Notes: generated by a model not told the origin, from the sequence alone. DNA of 64,000 nucleotides from Sphingomonas sanxanigenens DSM 19645 = NX02 (GCF_000512205.2 NZ_CP006644.1:62001-126000), one strand, 5' to 3'. Positions 19,701-27,905 are shown, numbered from the stretch's first letter. Numbers and translations: made by a program.

Positions 19701-20299
19701 CGGGGGTGACGATCAGCCTGCTGGTGACCGCCGCGCAGGATACGATCGGCGCCGGGGTCGATACCCTGTCCAGCATCGAGAATCTCGTCGGTTCGACGAT
19801 GGACGATGTGCTGACCGGCAATGCGCAGAACAACGCGATCAGCGGCGGCGTCGGCAATGACCTGATCGACGGTGGCACCGGTGCGGACACGCTGGATGGC
19901 GGCAATGGCAATGACGTGCTGAGGGGCGGCGCCGGCAACGACATCCTGACCGGCGGCGCGGGGCGCGACACGCTCACCGGCGGGGCTGGCAACGACCGGT
20001 TCGTCTATCTTTCGACGATCCAGAGCCCCGCGAGCGCCAATGCCGACCGCATCACCGATTTCGTGGCAGGGGACGTCCTCGATCTCTCGGCAATCGACGC
20101 CGACGGTGCAGGGGCGGGCGATGGCGCGTTCGCGATCGTGTCCGCCTTCACCGGTACGGTCGGCGAACTGGTGCTGGCGTTCGATGCGGCGACGGCCACC
20201 ACCAGCTTGCGCGGCGATACCGACGGCAACGGGATCGCGGATTTCTCCGTCCTGTTCACCGGCGACGTTCGCGGGCTGACGACGGACTGGCTGCTCTGA
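16709..20299 (+). CDS. Large RTX (haemolysin-type Ca2+-binding repeat) protein
   Basis: 1196 residues made almost entirely of GGxGxDxux-type nonapeptide blocks. Between the RTX blocks are about ten copies of a 55-65-residue spacer; the last seven follow the pattern GIDxxSY...VDL...AQxTxxxGxDTLxxIENLxGSxxDD. The first three spacers are more divergent (IDLTALWxGG). The C-terminus (RITDFVAGDVLDLSAIDADG) looks like the serralysin-type secretion region. No catalytic or adhesin domain is seen and there is no N-terminal signal peptide, so type I secretion is inferred. No ABC exporter, HlyD or TolC gene is in the window. Very Asp/Gly-rich; Ca2+ should fold it outside the cell. Confidence 0.92.
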   Translation: MYIYGTSIADTLNGDIFGIADDYIYGQAGDDILAGLGGADRLFGDEGHDVLEGGDGNDTLEGGAGDDLLRAGRGNDTLIGGPGENHLFGDAGNDLMIVTGNDTVDGGIGHDAIDLYFYWSASSVSIDLTALWQGGIGYVNGAGIVNVEQLAFLSGSSFDDNIKVGDVSTATMFDVIRGTGLHLYLGNDIAVGGGHADLIYGDNGDDRISGGAGDDVLDGGNGRDILNGGDGNDYLSFGSGDILDGGAGQDTIDIDLQFGEGSTTVDLTALWNGGVGIIGTGSVTGVELIDRWIMTGYDDVVRTGDLPSGGTSVLLNGGHDAATGGIQGDRFDGGSGNDMLDGAGGNDQLVGGTGRDVLNGGAGDDWLFTDGLDTLDGGAGNDALAILGANSGAMTIDLSKLVSRGLVTINGNTATGIESILYLVGSNQGDVVVTGDFATNGIAYFVSAGLDLRGGNDKATGGAGDDLFFGGDGDDMLSGGAGTDRLNAGAGNDWLDGGAGDDTLFGGTGRDTVSYESVRSRVAVDLAITTAQDTLGGGRDTLQDVESLVGTAYDDALMGDAADNNLFGGAGNDQLSGGAGADRLDGGLGIDSVSYTAATAGITVDLRTGYSSGDTGGDILVGIENLVGTRYDDWIAGATAANILAGGGGIDTISYASAAARVKVDLAIAVAQNTIGAGIDTLSGFENIVGSAFHDTLAGTVGVNRMEGGVGNDLLTGFDGNDTLIGGDGDDTLVGGARNDRLEGGAGIDIVSYADAISAVTVDLFFVAPQATGGGGTDTLIGIEGVIGSAFDDVLADSFGNDRLYGGAGNDRIIGGYGSDLIDGGYGIDTLDYSELGGPLSVTLLLVSAQNTGDAGIDTIRGIENLIGGYRDDVLSGDGYGNVLNGGYGDDVLTGNLGNDVLIGGVGIDTASYAAAAGAVRVSLLLTGAQSTLAAGTDTLSGIENLTGSAHDDQLTGDAADNVLIGNAGNDLLAGGLGNDLLSGGAGIDTASYAAVGAGVTISLLVTAAQDTIGAGVDTLSSIENLVGSTMDDVLTGNAQNNAISGGVGNDLIDGGTGADTLDGGNGNDVLRGGAGNDILTGGAGRDTLTGGAGNDRFVYLSTIQSPASANADRITDFVAGDVLDLSAIDADGAGAGDGAFAIVSAFTGTVGELVLAFDAATATTSLRGDTDGNGIADFSVLFTGDVRGLTTDWLL

Positions 20300-20528
20300 G
20301 CCAGTCCTGAACGTCGTCACGCGGCGTTAGGCGACCAAAGCTTACTCTCGCGAAACCTTCGGGACATGCGCGGCCGGTAGTCGGTGCGCACCGCCCGCGT
20401 GCATCGGGGCCCGGTATAAGCCGGCACGGGCCGCGCGCATTCCGGTCCGGATCCGTTCATTGGGAGCGTTTCGCCCTGCGATCGCGTTTGCTTTCCGGAT
20501 CGCTCGAGCGAACGACAAGGGAGAGCAT

Positions 20529-21674
20529 GTGACCGCCGCCAGCACGACACCCGTAGCCGAAGCACCCGTCGATACCCCGGGCACGCCGATGATCGGCGGC
20601 GCCATGCTGCCCTATTGGTCGCTGGCGGTGCCCCTGCTCGGGCTGGCGGCGCTGGCTGGCGGATTGGCCTATTATGGCTGGGCCGGCATCGCCGGCGCGG
20701 CGCTGGTCATGATGGGTTGCGTGCTTGCCGCGGTCCACCATGCCGAGGTGGTGGCGCACAAGGTGGGCGAACCGTTCGGCACCTTGGTGCTGGCGATCGC
20801 GGTGACGGTGATCGAGGTCTCGCTGATCGTCTCGATGATGCTGTCGGACGCCGGTGACGCCTCGGTGCTGGCGCGCGACACGGTGTTCGCCGCGATCATG
20901 ATCATCCTCAACGGCATCGTCGGCATCTGCCTGCTGATGGGCGGCGTGCGCCATCATGAGCAGCAATTCGTACTGCGCGGGGTGAGCGCGGCGCTCTGCG
21001 TGCTGGCGGCGATGGCGGTGCTCTCCCTCGTGCTGCCCAACTTCACCTCGAGCGCGCCGGGGCCGTTCTTCTCCCCCGCGCAACTCGCCTTCACCGCGGT
21101 GATCTCGCTGGTGCTCTACGGCACCTTCGTGCTGGTGCAGACCGTGCGCCACCGCGACTATTTCCTGCCCGCCGACGACAATGACCCGCATGGTGAAGCG
21201 CACGCCGAGCCGCCCACCGCCACGCAGACCTGGATTGCGGTGGCGGCGCTGGTCGTCGCGCTGGTCGGGGTGGTGCTGCTCGCCAAGAAATTGTCGCCGA
21301 CGCTTGAGGCCGCGGTGATCGGGGCGGGGCTGCCGCTCGCCGTCGTCGGCGTGATGATTGCCGCGCTGGTGCTCGCGCCCGAAAGCCTCGCGGCGGTCAA
21401 GGCGGCGCGGCGCAATCGCTTGCAGACCAGCCTCAACCTCGCACTGGGGTCGGCGCTGGCGACGATCGGGCTGACCATCCCGACGGTGGCGATCGTCTCG
21501 CTGGTGATGGGCTGGAGCCTGTCGCTGGGGATCGACGCCAAGGCGATGACCCTGCTCGCGCTGTCGCTGATCGTGGCGACATTGTCGCTGGGGACGGGGC
21601 GCACGACGGTGCTGCAGGGCATCGTCCATCTGGTGATCTTCTTCGCCTATCTGTTCACCACGGTGGTGCCGTAG
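20529..21674 (+). CDS. chaA: Calcium/proton antiporter, CaCA (ChaA) family
   Basis: 381 residues, about eleven hydrophobic segments. The conserved acidic motif of the first repeat is VGEPFGTLVLAIAVTVIEVS; the second-half counterpart is LGSALATIGLTIPTVAIVSL, and a His/Glu/Asp-rich loop (DDNDPHGEAHAEP) lies between halves. ChaA-type carriers exchange Ca2+ (or Na+/K+) for protons in the inner membrane. Start is GTG 20529 behind AAGGGAGAG; the upstream frame extension is not used. It follows the RTX gene in the same direction after 229 bp of otherwise featureless DNA. Confidence 0.92.
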   Translation: MTAASTTPVAEAPVDTPGTPMIGGAMLPYWSLAVPLLGLAALAGGLAYYGWAGIAGAALVMMGCVLAAVHHAEVVAHKVGEPFGTLVLAIAVTVIEVSLIVSMMLSDAGDASVLARDTVFAAIMIILNGIVGICLLMGGVRHHEQQFVLRGVSAALCVLAAMAVLSLVLPNFTSSAPGPFFSPAQLAFTAVISLVLYGTFVLVQTVRHRDYFLPADDNDPHGEAHAEPPTATQTWIAVAALVVALVGVVLLAKKLSPTLEAAVIGAGLPLAVVGVMIAALVLAPESLAAVKAARRNRLQTSLNLALGSALATIGLTIPTVAIVSLVMGWSLSLGIDAKAMTLLALSLIVATLSLGTGRTTVLQGIVHLVIFFAYLFTTVVP

Positions 21675-21686
21675 GGCGCGACGAAC

Positions 21687-21708
21687 CCCGCCTCTGCGAA
21701 GGCGGGTT
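21687..21708 (+). terminator. Weak hairpin after the antiporter gene
   Basis: A seven-base stem CCCGCCT / AGGCGGG with a six-base loop, followed by only TT. It is 12 bp after the stop of chaA; termination is possible but weakly supported. Confidence 0.4.
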
Positions 21709-21799
21709 GGGCGAGACGCGCGTGGCACGCATCCTGCGACGCCGCGACGATCGCGAGGTGTCGAGCGTCGACCTGCCAAGGTCCGCCGACGCTCGCCGC

Positions 21800-21843
21800 T
21801 TGACTTATGCGCGAATCAGAAATATCTGATACGCATATTAGAT
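21800..21843 (+). promoter_or_regulatory. Promoter with clustered inverted half-sites upstream of the nrtR-like operon
   Basis: A TTGACT -35-like box at 21800 precedes a cluster of half-sites: ATCAGA (21815), TCTGAT (21825) and ATTAGAT (21837). The first two form a perfect 6-4-6 inverted repeat, and the second and third a near-perfect one with a six-base gap. The cluster covers the likely -10 region and ends 15 bp before the regulator start, as expected for autorepression. The stretch is AT-rich compared with its surroundings. Confidence 0.6.
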
Positions 21844-21858
21844 GTAAGGTTCGCTCGA

Positions 21859-22584
21859 ATGAACGAAGATGCCTTTCTCCAGGCCTACGATCCCGCCGCC
21901 TATGAGCGCCCGTCGGTCACGGTCGATCTCGTCCTGCTTGGCCTGCGCGAAGGCCGCCCTGCGGCATTGCTCCTTCAGCGCGCCGACCATCCCCATGCCG
22001 GCCGCTGGGCTCTGCCGGGCGGGTTCGTCGGCATCGCGGAATCCCTCGACGATGCGGCCGTGCGGGTGCTGCGCGAGAAGGCGGGGCTGCCCGCTGCGCA
22101 TCTCGAACAGCTCTACAGCTTTGGCGCGGTCGATCGCGATCCGCGGATGCGGATCGTCACCATCGCCTATCTCGCGCTGCTCGACGGGCGCGCCTTCGCC
22201 GATGCGCTGGCGGGTAACAGCGATCTGTTGCCGGTGACGATCGACGTGCCGTGGGCGGGTGATGCGGGCGGGCCGATCGTCGCGCGATCGCCGGCGGGGA
22301 CGCCGCTCGATCTCGCCTTCGATCATGGCGAGATCCTGTCGGCGGCGATGCTGCGGCTGCGCGGCAAGCTGGACTATTCGAACGTCGGCTTCGCGCTGCT
22401 GCCCGATCGCTTCACATTGCGCCAGCTTCAGGACGTCCACGAGGCGATCCTCGGCACCACGCTCAACAAGCCGGCCTTCCGCCGACGCATGCTCGACAAG
22501 GGCTGGATCGCCGCCACCGGCGCGCGTGAGGAGGGCACCGCCTTTCGCCCGGCCGAACTCTACCGTTTTCAACGGCCGCTCTGA
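21859..22584 (+). CDS. NrtR-like NUDIX transcriptional regulator
   Basis: 241 residues. Residues about 20-150 form a NUDIX domain (LLLQRADHPHAGRWALPGGF), but the box reads LREKAGL instead of REUxEExGU, so catalysis is probably lost. The C-terminal ~90 residues (FTLRQLQDVHEAILGTTLNK, FRRRMLDKGWI) match the winged-helix part of NrtR/HTH-NUDIX proteins. NrtR regulators sense ADP-ribose and repress NAD metabolism genes. Here it leads an operon with an SPFH protein (15-bp gap) and an NAD-kinase-like protein, which supports an NAD link. The operator-like cluster just upstream suggests autoregulation. Confidence 0.85.
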   Translation: MNEDAFLQAYDPAAYERPSVTVDLVLLGLREGRPAALLLQRADHPHAGRWALPGGFVGIAESLDDAAVRVLREKAGLPAAHLEQLYSFGAVDRDPRMRIVTIAYLALLDGRAFADALAGNSDLLPVTIDVPWAGDAGGPIVARSPAGTPLDLAFDHGEILSAAMLRLRGKLDYSNVGFALLPDRFTLRQLQDVHEAILGTTLNKPAFRRRMLDKGWIAATGAREEGTAFRPAELYRFQRPL

Positions 22585-22599
22585 TCCAAGGAGGATATC

Positions 22600-23583
22600 A
22601 TGGCCAGCATTCGCAATTTCGGCTTCGCCGCCCGCCTGCGCAGCGAGGCGAACAATCATGTGATCCACTATCGCAAGGGCCGGGTGCGGCGCAGCGGTCG
22701 CGGGCTCGTCTTCTGGTTCCAGCCGGACAATGCGAGCATCGCCGAACTGCCGATGGACGATCGCGAGATGACGTTGTTCGTGAAGGGCCGCAGCAAGGAT
22801 TTCCAGGACATTGCCGTGCAGGGCACGATCGGCTGGCACGTCGTCGATCCCGAACGGCTGGCGACACGCGTCGATTTCACCATCGGACTGTTCACCGGCG
22901 AGGCGCAGGGGGAGCCGATCGAGAAGATCGAGGCGCGCATCGCCGGCATCGCCAACCAGGCGCTGCTCCAGCAGATCGCGGCGGCGCCGGTGCGGGCGCT
23001 GCTCGATGCCGGGCCGGAGCCGCTGCGCATCGCGCTGGCGGCGGTGCTCGCTGCCGACCCGACATTGGCCGAGATCGGCGTCGCTGCGGTGGCGGTGCGG
23101 CTGACCGGGCTCACCCCCAGTGCCGAACTCGGCCGCGCGCTGCAGACGCCGACCTTCGAGGCGTTGCAGCAGAAGGCCGACGAGGCGATGTTCGAGCGGC
23201 GCGCGCTGGCCGTCGAGAAGGAAAGGGCGATCGCCGAGAATGAGCTCGCGACCAAGACCGAACTGGCGCGACGCGAGAAATTGCTGATCGCGGAGGAGGC
23301 GGAAAACGCGCGCAACCGCGCTGCCGGCGTCGCCGAGGCGCAGCAGTTGGAGACCGCGGCGGAGGCGGAGCGCATCCGCGCCGTCGAAGGTGCGAGGGTC
23401 GAGGCCGAACGCCAGCACATCGCCATCTATCGCGATCTGCCGCCTGCGACCCTGCTCGGCCTCGCCGCGCAGCAGCTCGCCGGCAAGCTGGAGACGATCG
23501 GGCATGTCAACATCACGCCCGATCTGCTCGCGGCGGTGCTCGGCGAGTTCCGCAAGGCGCCGGTGCCGATCGCGGCGGACTGA
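22600..23583 (+). CDS. SPFH/Band 7 domain protein without membrane anchor
   Basis: 327 residues. An N-terminal SPFH/PHB domain (about 15-190; GRGLVFWFQPDNASIAELP, FQDIAVQGTIGWHVVDPERL) is followed by an Ala/Glu/Arg-rich coiled coil (about 195-275, ALAVEKERAIAENELATKTE onward) and a short C-terminal region. Unlike stomatins and flotillins there is no N-terminal hydrophobic helix, so membrane attachment, if any, is indirect. It has a near-perfect ribosome site (AAGGAGG) and lies between the NUDIX regulator and the NAD-kinase-like gene. Function in this context is unknown; SPFH proteins oligomerise into rings or scaffolds. Confidence 0.88.
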   Translation: MASIRNFGFAARLRSEANNHVIHYRKGRVRRSGRGLVFWFQPDNASIAELPMDDREMTLFVKGRSKDFQDIAVQGTIGWHVVDPERLATRVDFTIGLFTGEAQGEPIEKIEARIAGIANQALLQQIAAAPVRALLDAGPEPLRIALAAVLAADPTLAEIGVAAVAVRLTGLTPSAELGRALQTPTFEALQQKADEAMFERRALAVEKERAIAENELATKTELARREKLLIAEEAENARNRAAGVAEAQQLETAAEAERIRAVEGARVEAERQHIAIYRDLPPATLLGLAAQQLAGKLETIGHVNITPDLLAAVLGEFRKAPVPIAAD

Positions 23584-23604
23584 CCAACACAAGGGAGGGG
23601 CGCC

Positions 23605-24498
23605 ATGGCCGCGCTTGCGCCGCGCGCGGTGTTCGTCACCCGCGAGACCGACTATGAATTGCTCGTCGCCCGCCATGCCACGCGCGAGCAGGCGCGATTC
23701 TTCCTCGAAAGCCGCGGTCAGCGTCTGGAGCAGGTGGAACAGCGCCACCATCAGTTCCACGCCGTGCTCGCCGCCGCGCGCGCTTCGGTGCCGGCGGAAT
23801 GGCGGCAGGCGATCGTCCGCCGTGCCGATCTCGATCGCTTCCTGTTCGCGGCGGACGATGTGATCGTCGCGGTGGGGCAGGACGGGCTGGTCGCCAATGT
23901 CGCCAAATATCTCGGCGGACAACCGGTGATCGGCGTGAATCCGGCGCCCGATCTCTATGACGGCGTCCTCGCCCGCATCGCGGTCGATCGGCTGGCGCGC
24001 CTGCTGCCGGCAAGCGCCGCCGGCGCGGCGGGCATCGAGCGGCGGACGATGGTGGAGGCGGCGCTCGACGGCGGCGAGACGCTGACCGCGCTCAACGAGA
24101 TCTTCGTCGGCCACCGCAGCCACCAGTCGGCACGCTATCGCATCGCTGCGGGCGATGAGACCGAGGACCAGAGCAGCAGCGGGCTGATCGTCGCCTCGGG
24201 CACTGGCGCCACCGGCTGGGCGCGCTCGATCGCCGAGGCGACGCAGTGCGCGATGCAGCTGGGCTGCGAGGAGCGGGCGGTCGGCTATTGGGTGCGTGAG
24301 CCCTTTCCGAGCATCGCAAGTTCGACGCGGATCCGCGCCGGCAAGCTCGCCGACCAGCCCTTGGTCGTCACGTCACGGATGAACGATGGCGGCGTCATCT
24401 TCGCCGACGGCATCGAGCAGGATTATATCGCGTTCGACTGGGGCCGGCAGGTGCGGTTGGCGCCGTCACCGCGGGCGCTGCACCTGGTGGTGGGGTGA
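23605..24498 (+). CDS. Divergent NAD kinase-like protein
   Basis: 297 residues. The pattern matches the NAD kinase/diacylglycerol kinase-like fold: VAVGQDGLVANVAKYL takes the place of the GGDGT motif (catalytic Asp kept, second Gly replaced by Gln), then VIGVNPAP, the ALNEIFVG element (NE motif), and GLIVASGTGATGWARS in place of the substrate-binding STPTGSTAY loop. About 80 N-terminal residues (ATREQARFFLESRGQRLEQV) are outside the core. Homologues are often named sugar kinase. Starts 21 bp after the SPFH gene behind AAGGGAGGGG. Whether it phosphorylates NAD, another nucleotide, or only binds one is open. Confidence 0.78.
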   Translation: MAALAPRAVFVTRETDYELLVARHATREQARFFLESRGQRLEQVEQRHHQFHAVLAAARASVPAEWRQAIVRRADLDRFLFAADDVIVAVGQDGLVANVAKYLGGQPVIGVNPAPDLYDGVLARIAVDRLARLLPASAAGAAGIERRTMVEAALDGGETLTALNEIFVGHRSHQSARYRIAAGDETEDQSSSGLIVASGTGATGWARSIAEATQCAMQLGCEERAVGYWVREPFPSIASSTRIRAGKLADQPLVVTSRMNDGGVIFADGIEQDYIAFDWGRQVRLAPSPRALHLVVG

Positions 24499-24548
24499 TC
24501 GGCCGAGCTGCGCCGGCAAGCGCGAGGCAGCCCCGGTCGGCGCGTCGC

Positions 24549-25895
24549 TCAGGGTGCGACTTTCCGTCCACTGCGCCACACCTCACGCAGCGTCCGCGTC
24601 GCGCGGATATCCCTGGTCGGGTCGGCATCCAGCACGAGAAAATCGGCGACCGCGCCGGGCGCGAGCGTGCCGCGGTCCTGCAGGCGCAGCATCTGCGCAT
24701 TGCCCCAGGTGGCGGCGGTCAGCGCCTCGCCCGGCGAGAGGCCGGTCGCCACCGAGAGCTCCAGTTCGCGATGCTCGGCGAAGCCGGGGATGCGCAGCGC
24801 GGTGCCGCCCGAATCGGTGCCGAGCCCGATCCGGGCGCCCGCGGCGTGCAGCGTGCGGAGATTGGCGATGTTCATCGCCACCGCCTTGCGCGCGCCATCG
24901 GCGCCGGCGAGCGTCTCCCTGCGCCAGGCCGCGTCGCGCAGCCGGGCTTCCAGCGCCGGGTTCAGCGCCTGTCGGAAGAAGGGATCGTCGAGCCATTCGG
25001 GATGCTCGGCGTAGAGATAGTTGGCCTCGTCGATGTTGATCGTCGCCATGTACCAGGCGCCGCGTTCGCGCAGCAGCGCGATGAAGGCGTCGTCGACCGG
25101 CTGGTCGCGCACGCCATGGCCGATGATGTCGGCGCCGGCAGCGAGCACCGCCTTCGCATCGGCGAGGTCGCGGATATGTGCGGCGACCGGCAGGCCGCGG
25201 GCATGCGCCTCGGCGATCACCGCGGCGTAGATGTCCGGCGGCATCCTGGGCGCACCGGTACCGAGGGCATCGAGCCAGATCTTGATGACGTCGACACCGG
25301 CATCCGCCATCGTCCGCACCGCGGCGCGGGCTTCCTCCGGATTGGCCGGCCGCGCCACCTGGTCGGGCATGGTGTTCATCCGCGCCTCCGGCGGCGCGCC
25401 GCCGATCACGCCGATGCCGGGGCCCGCGCCATACAGGTCGGCACCGCCATGATCGGGGCCATTGAAGTCGCGGCGGAGCTGGTGGAACAGCGGCCGGTTC
25501 ATCCCCAGTGCATTGACCGCGACCACGCCATAGCGCTGAAACTGCGCCAGATCGCGCGCCACCGTCTCGCGGCTGTAATGGCGCCCGCCATGCTCGATGC
25601 CGGAAACCGTGCCGACACGCGAGTGGCCGGCGATCAGCCCGGGCATCACGAAACGGCCGCGACGATCGACGATCGCCGCGCCGTCGGGGATGGCGACCTT
25701 GTCCCTCGGCCCTACCGCGACGACACGGCCGTCGCGGATCACCATCCGCGCATCCTCGATCACCGCACGCCCGTCGAACAGCGTCCCGGCCTCGACCACC
25801 GTAGCGTCCTGCGCCGCGGCGGGCATCGGCAGCAGCAGGGCGGCGAGCGTCGCCACCAGCAGGGTCAGCCCGGTGCGTAGCGATCGGCCGATCAT
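24549..25895 (-). CDS. Secreted amidohydrolase-family protein with altered HxH metal motif
   Basis: About 448 residues. A signal peptide (LRTGLTLLVATLAALLLPM...AAAQ) points to export. The composite N- and C-terminal beta-sandwich and TIM-barrel layout of imidazolonepropionase-like amidohydrolases is visible: FVMPGLIAGHSRVGTV, DVIKIWLDALG (possible bridging Lys), LPVAAHIRDLADAKAVL, DIIGHGVRD, and GLGTDSGGTALRIPGF (metal Asp). The first metal motif is HSR instead of HxH. ATG 25895 is preferred over GTG 25916 because AGGGAG lies just upstream. Substrate is unknown. Confidence 0.82.
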   Translation of the reverse strand: MIGRSLRTGLTLLVATLAALLLPMPAAAQDATVVEAGTLFDGRAVIEDARMVIRDGRVVAVGPRDKVAIPDGAAIVDRRGRFVMPGLIAGHSRVGTVSGIEHGGRHYSRETVARDLAQFQRYGVVAVNALGMNRPLFHQLRRDFNGPDHGGADLYGAGPGIGVIGGAPPEARMNTMPDQVARPANPEEARAAVRTMADAGVDVIKIWLDALGTGAPRMPPDIYAAVIAEAHARGLPVAAHIRDLADAKAVLAAGADIIGHGVRDQPVDDAFIALLRERGAWYMATINIDEANYLYAEHPEWLDDPFFRQALNPALEARLRDAAWRRETLAGADGARKAVAMNIANLRTLHAAGARIGLGTDSGGTALRIPGFAEHRELELSVATGLSPGEALTAATWGNAQMLRLQDRGTLAPGAVADFLVLDADPTRDIRATRTLREVWRSGRKVAP

Positions 25896-26033
25896 CGGAT
25901 AGCTCCCTGATTCCACGCCCGGCCCATGCGCCGATGCATCATCATACTCGCAGATCGGGCCATGATTTGAAGCGCGCGGCGCGAATGGGTGTCGCTTTTG
26001 CCGTCCCGCTCGGACGCGCGAGCGCCTGGCGGA

Positions 26034-26480
26034 TCAGGCGGGGCGGGTGGCGATCAGCGCGATCGAGATGAAGCGCAGCACCGCGTCGTCATGCTGGTTG
26101 AACACGGTGGTGCGGGTGCGGAAGCTGCCCATTTCGGGGCGGCTGCGCGACGGCGTCTTCTCGATCAGCTCGGATTCGCAGCGCAGCACATCGCCGGGAT
26201 AGACCGGCTTCAGCCAGCGCATCTCGTCGACGCCGACCCCGCCCAGGCTGCTCTCGCCGCCGGCTTCCATCGCGTCGACGATCATCCGCATCGTCATCGC
26301 GCAGGTATGCCAGCCGCTCGCCGGGATGCGCCCGAAATGGGTCCTGGCCGCCGCCGCATCGTCGAGGTGGAAGGGCTGGGGATCATAGGCACCGGCGAAG
26401 GCGACCACCTCCTCGCGCGTCACCGCGTAGCGGCCGAAGCTGCGCTTCGCACCGACCACCAGATCCTCGAAATAGGCCAT
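26034..26480 (-). CDS. MaoC-like hydratase (hot-dog fold)
   Basis: 148 residues. The active-site region AGAYDPQPFHLDDAAAARTH matches the R-hydratase/MaoC motif (Asp and His), and RIPASGWHTCAMTMRMI follows, with VYPGDVLRCESE in the second half. Likely acts on 2-enoyl-CoA or a related thioester; the substrate is not evident. It lies in the same direction as the amidohydrolase after a 138-bp gap. Confidence 0.9.
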   Translation of the reverse strand: MAYFEDLVVGAKRSFGRYAVTREEVVAFAGAYDPQPFHLDDAAAARTHFGRIPASGWHTCAMTMRMIVDAMEAGGESSLGGVGVDEMRWLKPVYPGDVLRCESELIEKTPSRSRPEMGSFRTRTTVFNQHDDAVLRFISIALIATRPA

Positions 26481-26549
26481 CGCATCCTCCCTCGGTCTCA
26501 GCGCGGAGTGGCTTACGATTACGCAAACGTCAACCTGCCACGCATCCGC

Positions 26550-27830
26550 TCAGCGCGTCAGCACGCCGTCGAACGTCGTCGCCGTGCCGTCGTTCGCGCC
26601 TGGCGTCACGCCGATCAGCTTCGCGAGCAGCGGATAGACATCGACATTGTCGAACCCCGGCAATGTCGCGCCGGCGCGGAATGCGGGGCCGTTGGCGATG
26701 AACAGCGCGGCCATGTCCGGCAGCGTGGGGTCATAGCCATGCTCGCCGAGCGACGTCGCCTTGGCCTGCGCGGCGGCATCCGCGACCACCCGCCAGCCGA
26801 GGTCGGCAAGGCACAGGATCGGCGGGATGCGCGTGTTGGTGCCGTAGTGGAAGCGTGCCGGGATCTCCGCCTTGCGCCAGCATTCCATGTGCGGGTGGCG
26901 GCCGATCAGCACCTTCTCCACTGCCGCCTCGCGCCCGGGCGCGGGAAACAGCCCGGCATAGACGCCGCTCTCGACGATGCGGATGTCGGCGGCGGGCAGC
27001 ATCGTGTCGAGCCGCACGACGCGGTCGGCGCTGGCCGCGGCCATGCCGTGATCGGCGACGATGACGAGGTTTGCGGGCTGGTCGATGCTGCGCAGCCCCT
27101 CGACCAGCGTGGCGATGGCGCCGTCGACCTCGGCAACCACGGCGGCGGTCTCGGGCGCGGCGGGGCCGAAGCGGTGGCCGGCGGTATCGATCGCGTCGAA
27201 ATAGAGCGCCAGGAAGCGCGGGCGCGCGTCGGCGGGGCGGCGCAGCCAGTCGATCAGCGCGCGGGTGCGCTGTTCTGAGGGCATCGCCTGCGCGAACGCC
27301 TGCCAGTCATGCGGGCGGGTGCCGCCCTCGAGATCGTTGGGCCATTCGCGGTCGCGCGTGCCGCCCCAGTTCACCACCGATCCGGGCCAGAACATCGTCG
27401 CGGACCGCACGCCGGCCTGCTCCGCGGTCACCCACAGCGGCGGGGCGGCGTTCCACCAGAAGGGATCCTCGGTCGCCATGGTGAAGACCTCGCCGGGCCG
27501 CGCCGGATCCTCCATCTTGTTGGCGACGATGCCGTGATGGTCGGGGCGCAGGCCGGTCACGAGCGTCCAATGATTGGGGAAGGTCTTGGAGGGGAAGGAC
27601 GGGCGCATCGCCGCGCTCACCCCGCCTGCCGCCAGCGCGTCGAGCATGGGGCTGTTGCCCTTCCCCAGATAGTCGGGCCGGAACCCGTCGATCGAGATCA
27701 GGATGGTGACGGGCGCGCGCGCCTCGGTCGCCGCCGGTGGCGGCACCGCCGCTGAGCGCGGCAGTGCGCCGGTGCTGCAGGCGGAAAGGGCGAGGGCGGC
27801 AAGCAGGGGGGCGAGGTAACGGCCGATCAA
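26550..27830 (-). CDS. Lipoprotein ectonucleotide pyrophosphatase/phosphodiesterase (NPP)-like
   Basis: 426 residues. Lipobox ALSAC near residue 18 suggests membrane anchoring. It belongs to the type I phosphodiesterase/alkaline phosphatase superfamily: ILISIDGFRPDYL (metal Asp), FPSKTFPNHWTLVTGLRPDH with the nucleophilic Thr, then FDAIDTAGHRFGP and VIVADHGMAA as the remaining metal sites. NPPs cleave phosphodiesters or pyrophosphates of nucleotides or lipids. The start is TTG at 27830 with a GGAG site upstream. It is downstream of, and probably co-transcribed with, the MFS gene. Confidence 0.9.
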   Translation of the reverse strand: MIGRYLAPLLAALALSACSTGALPRSAAVPPPAATEARAPVTILISIDGFRPDYLGKGNSPMLDALAAGGVSAAMRPSFPSKTFPNHWTLVTGLRPDHHGIVANKMEDPARPGEVFTMATEDPFWWNAAPPLWVTAEQAGVRSATMFWPGSVVNWGGTRDREWPNDLEGGTRPHDWQAFAQAMPSEQRTRALIDWLRRPADARPRFLALYFDAIDTAGHRFGPAAPETAAVVAEVDGAIATLVEGLRSIDQPANLVIVADHGMAAASADRVVRLDTMLPAADIRIVESGVYAGLFPAPGREAAVEKVLIGRHPHMECWRKAEIPARFHYGTNTRIPPILCLADLGWRVVADAAAQAKATSLGEHGYDPTLPDMAALFIANGPAFRAGATLPGFDNVDVYPLLAKLIGVTPGANDGTATTFDGVLTR

Positions 27831-27905
27831 GGCAAGGCTCCGGAGGAAAGGGGATGGCGAGGCGCTAGCGGAGCGCGGCGGGGGAGGTCAAAGCGGCGGC
27901 GCCGA

